Shown here one piece after another: positions 24,746-25,934 of a stretch of 25,934 nt of DNA. Within the stretch, counting starts at the first letter, position 1, and every line of letters starts with the position of its first letter. The notes under the pieces were generated by a model, which was given only the letters and a program-made list of their open reading frames with translations, had not been told where the DNA came from and did no database searches. Source of the stretch: Methanobacteriota archaeon (lineage in GTDB: Archaea; JACRDV01); contig JACRDV010000030.1 of the NCBI GenBank assembly GCA_024860865.1, forward strand, positions 1 through 25,934. Direction: 5' to 3'. The translations under genes were made by a program, and so were the position numbers.

Positions 24746-25934
24746 TTGCATGCTCATTCAGAACCCATCTATACTACCAAGATAAAAGAAGGTATAACTG
24801 AACTAATTGTTCCTAATGCAGATAAATATGTCAAAGCTCCAGGGGAGTATATTCCAGCAAAACTGCCAGTGTTTTACAATCGGATAATGGAACTTAATAG
24901 GGACATTTCTATCGGGGTTATTCAAGCACTTCAGCGAGAAATGAATAAAGAACTTTATATTTGTGATTTACTGGCCGCAACAGGGGCTCGTGGAGTTCGG
25001 ATAGTAAAAGAGATTAGTGGGATTTTTAGAGTTGTTATAAACGATATGAATCCAGTTGCTATTGAATTAATTAAAGAGAATGTTAAATTTAATCAAATTG
25101 AAACGAAAGTTGAAGTCTCGCAAAAAGATGCAGCTTTTCTAATGCTTGAGCACTCTAAGCGCGGAGTTCGGAAGTTCGATTACATAGATATTGACCCCTT
25201 CGGAACTCCAGTTCCATTCGTTGATCATGCGATCTTTGGTTTATTTCATTTCGGCGGGATGTTGGGAGTCACTGCAACCGATACGGCTCCTCTATGTGGA
25301 GTTTATCCAAAAGCTTGTTTTAGAAAGTATGGATCGATTCCGCTAAGGACTGAATATTGTCATGAAATTGGAGTTCGGATTTTAGCAGGGTATCTTGCAA
25401 GAACAGCAGCTAAACTTGAAGTTGGACTAAAAATTCGTTTAGTTCATTCAACTGACCATTACTTTAGGGTTTATGCTATAGTTGAACGAGGAGCTCAGTT
25501 AGCAGAAAAAACAATTGAACAGCTCGGGTATATTGTTCATTGTTTCAAATGTGGATACAGAGAATTAACCTCAAAGTTAACCCAAATTCTGCCGAATCGA
25601 TGTCCAAATTGCAATGAAGATCTCAATTTTGCTGGGCCACTGTGGGTCGGTCAATTATTTGATAAATCCTTTTGCGAAAAAGTATTATCTGAAATAACAG
25701 GCAGGGAATTAGGACAAAAGAAAAAAGCGATCAAAATTTTTTGTCAAATTCTAGAAGAAGCTGAAGCTCCCCCTACATACTATGATTTGCACAAACTCTG
25801 TCAAGAACTAAAAATCTCTCCGCCAAAACTTGAGATAATAATCCAAAAATTAAAAGAACGGGGTTATAAGGTAACAATAACTCATTTTAAAGAAAACTGC
25901 ATTAGAACAAATGCAAATAGCAAAGAGTTGAAAA
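24746..25934 (+). CDS. trm1: tRNA (guanine26-N2)-dimethyltransferase Trm1, 3' end beyond the window
   Basis: 396 codons are open to the right edge; the visible end (...THFKENCIRTNA) matches the family's C-terminus, so few residues are missing. It uses S-adenosylmethionine to dimethylate G26 in tRNA. The SAM site is CDLLAATGARGVR (73-85), the catalytic motif is DIDPFGTP (148-155), followed by ATDTAPLCGVYPKACFRKYG (177-196). Four cysteines at 266, 269, 286 and 289 form a zinc finger. An in-frame TGA at 24737-24739 leaves TTG 24746 as the only nearby start; a TATA-like TTTTTAAA about 24 bases before it suggests a leaderless message. Confidence 0.95.
   Translation, partial: MHAHSEPIYTTKIKEGITELIVPNADKYVKAPGEYIPAKLPVFYNRIMELNRDISIGVIQALQREMNKELYICDLLAATGARGVRIVKEISGIFRVVINDMNPVAIELIKENVKFNQIETKVEVSQKDAAFLMLEHSKRGVRKFDYIDIDPFGTPVPFVDHAIFGLFHFGGMLGVTATDTAPLCGVYPKACFRKYGSIPLRTEYCHEIGVRILAGYLARTAAKLEVGLKIRLVHSTDHYFRVYAIVERGAQLAEKTIEQLGYIVHCFKCGYRELTSKLTQILPNRCPNCNEDLNFAGPLWVGQLFDKSFCEKVLSEITGRELGQKKKAIKIFCQILEEAEAPPTYYDLHKLCQELKISPPKLEIIIQKLKERGYKVTITHFKENCIRTNANSKELK

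Overview
The window is a stretch of archaeal chromosome. The archaeal marks are a NurA/HerA pair, an iron-sulfur XPD-type helicase, an archaeal-type aspartyl-tRNA synthetase, SMC with ScpA and ScpB, an archaetidylserine synthase/decarboxylase pair, ribosomal protein L35Ae, a THEP1-type NTPase and Trm1. DNA is AT-rich (roughly one third G+C by eye). TATA-like boxes often lie about 25 bases before a start codon, and many genes use TTG or GTG starts. A Bathyarchaeia-like or other TACK-group archaeon fits, but that placement is an inference from gene content only. No transposase, integrase, phage gene, CRISPR array, tRNA or rRNA was recognised.

Layout. (1) 1-5401 is a DNA-processing block: herA (cut by the left edge) behind nurA on the minus strand, a divergent XPD helicase, and a convergent second HerA-like ATPase that carries a winged helix inside a duplicated C-terminal domain. 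(2) 5537-7206 holds two minus-strand envelope genes: a signal-anchored winged-helix regulator and an exported protein with a charged tail. (3) 7398-10195 holds aspS, then a ClpP-class (SDH-type) protease with a C-terminal Cys pair motif and an unannotated 58-residue gene right behind it. (4) 10208-10420 is a GC-rich island that folds into a closed multi-stem structure, the best candidate for an undescribed RNA here. (5) 10737-15539 is smc-scpA-scpB, with rnhB convergent and overlapping scpB by 21 bases.

(6) 16580-21362 looks like one envelope operon: a CWB2-like exported protein, archaetidylserine decarboxylase, archaetidylserine synthase, a single-pass membrane protein and an exported protein of unknown family. 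(7) 21405-25934 holds an amidohydrolase, a DedA/VTT membrane protein, a Cys-cluster protein (minus strand), a PAP2 phosphatase overlapping a THEP1 NTPase, rpl35ae and trm1 (cut by the right edge).

How it fits together. The smc block is chromosome organisation. NurA-HerA and XPD point to DNA end processing and repair. The lipid pair makes archaetidylserine and archaetidylethanolamine, and the proteins encoded beside it are probably surface components. The parts least explained by known families are the structured island at 10208-10420, the second HerA-like ATPase, the 58-residue gene, and the membrane/exported pair behind the lipid genes.
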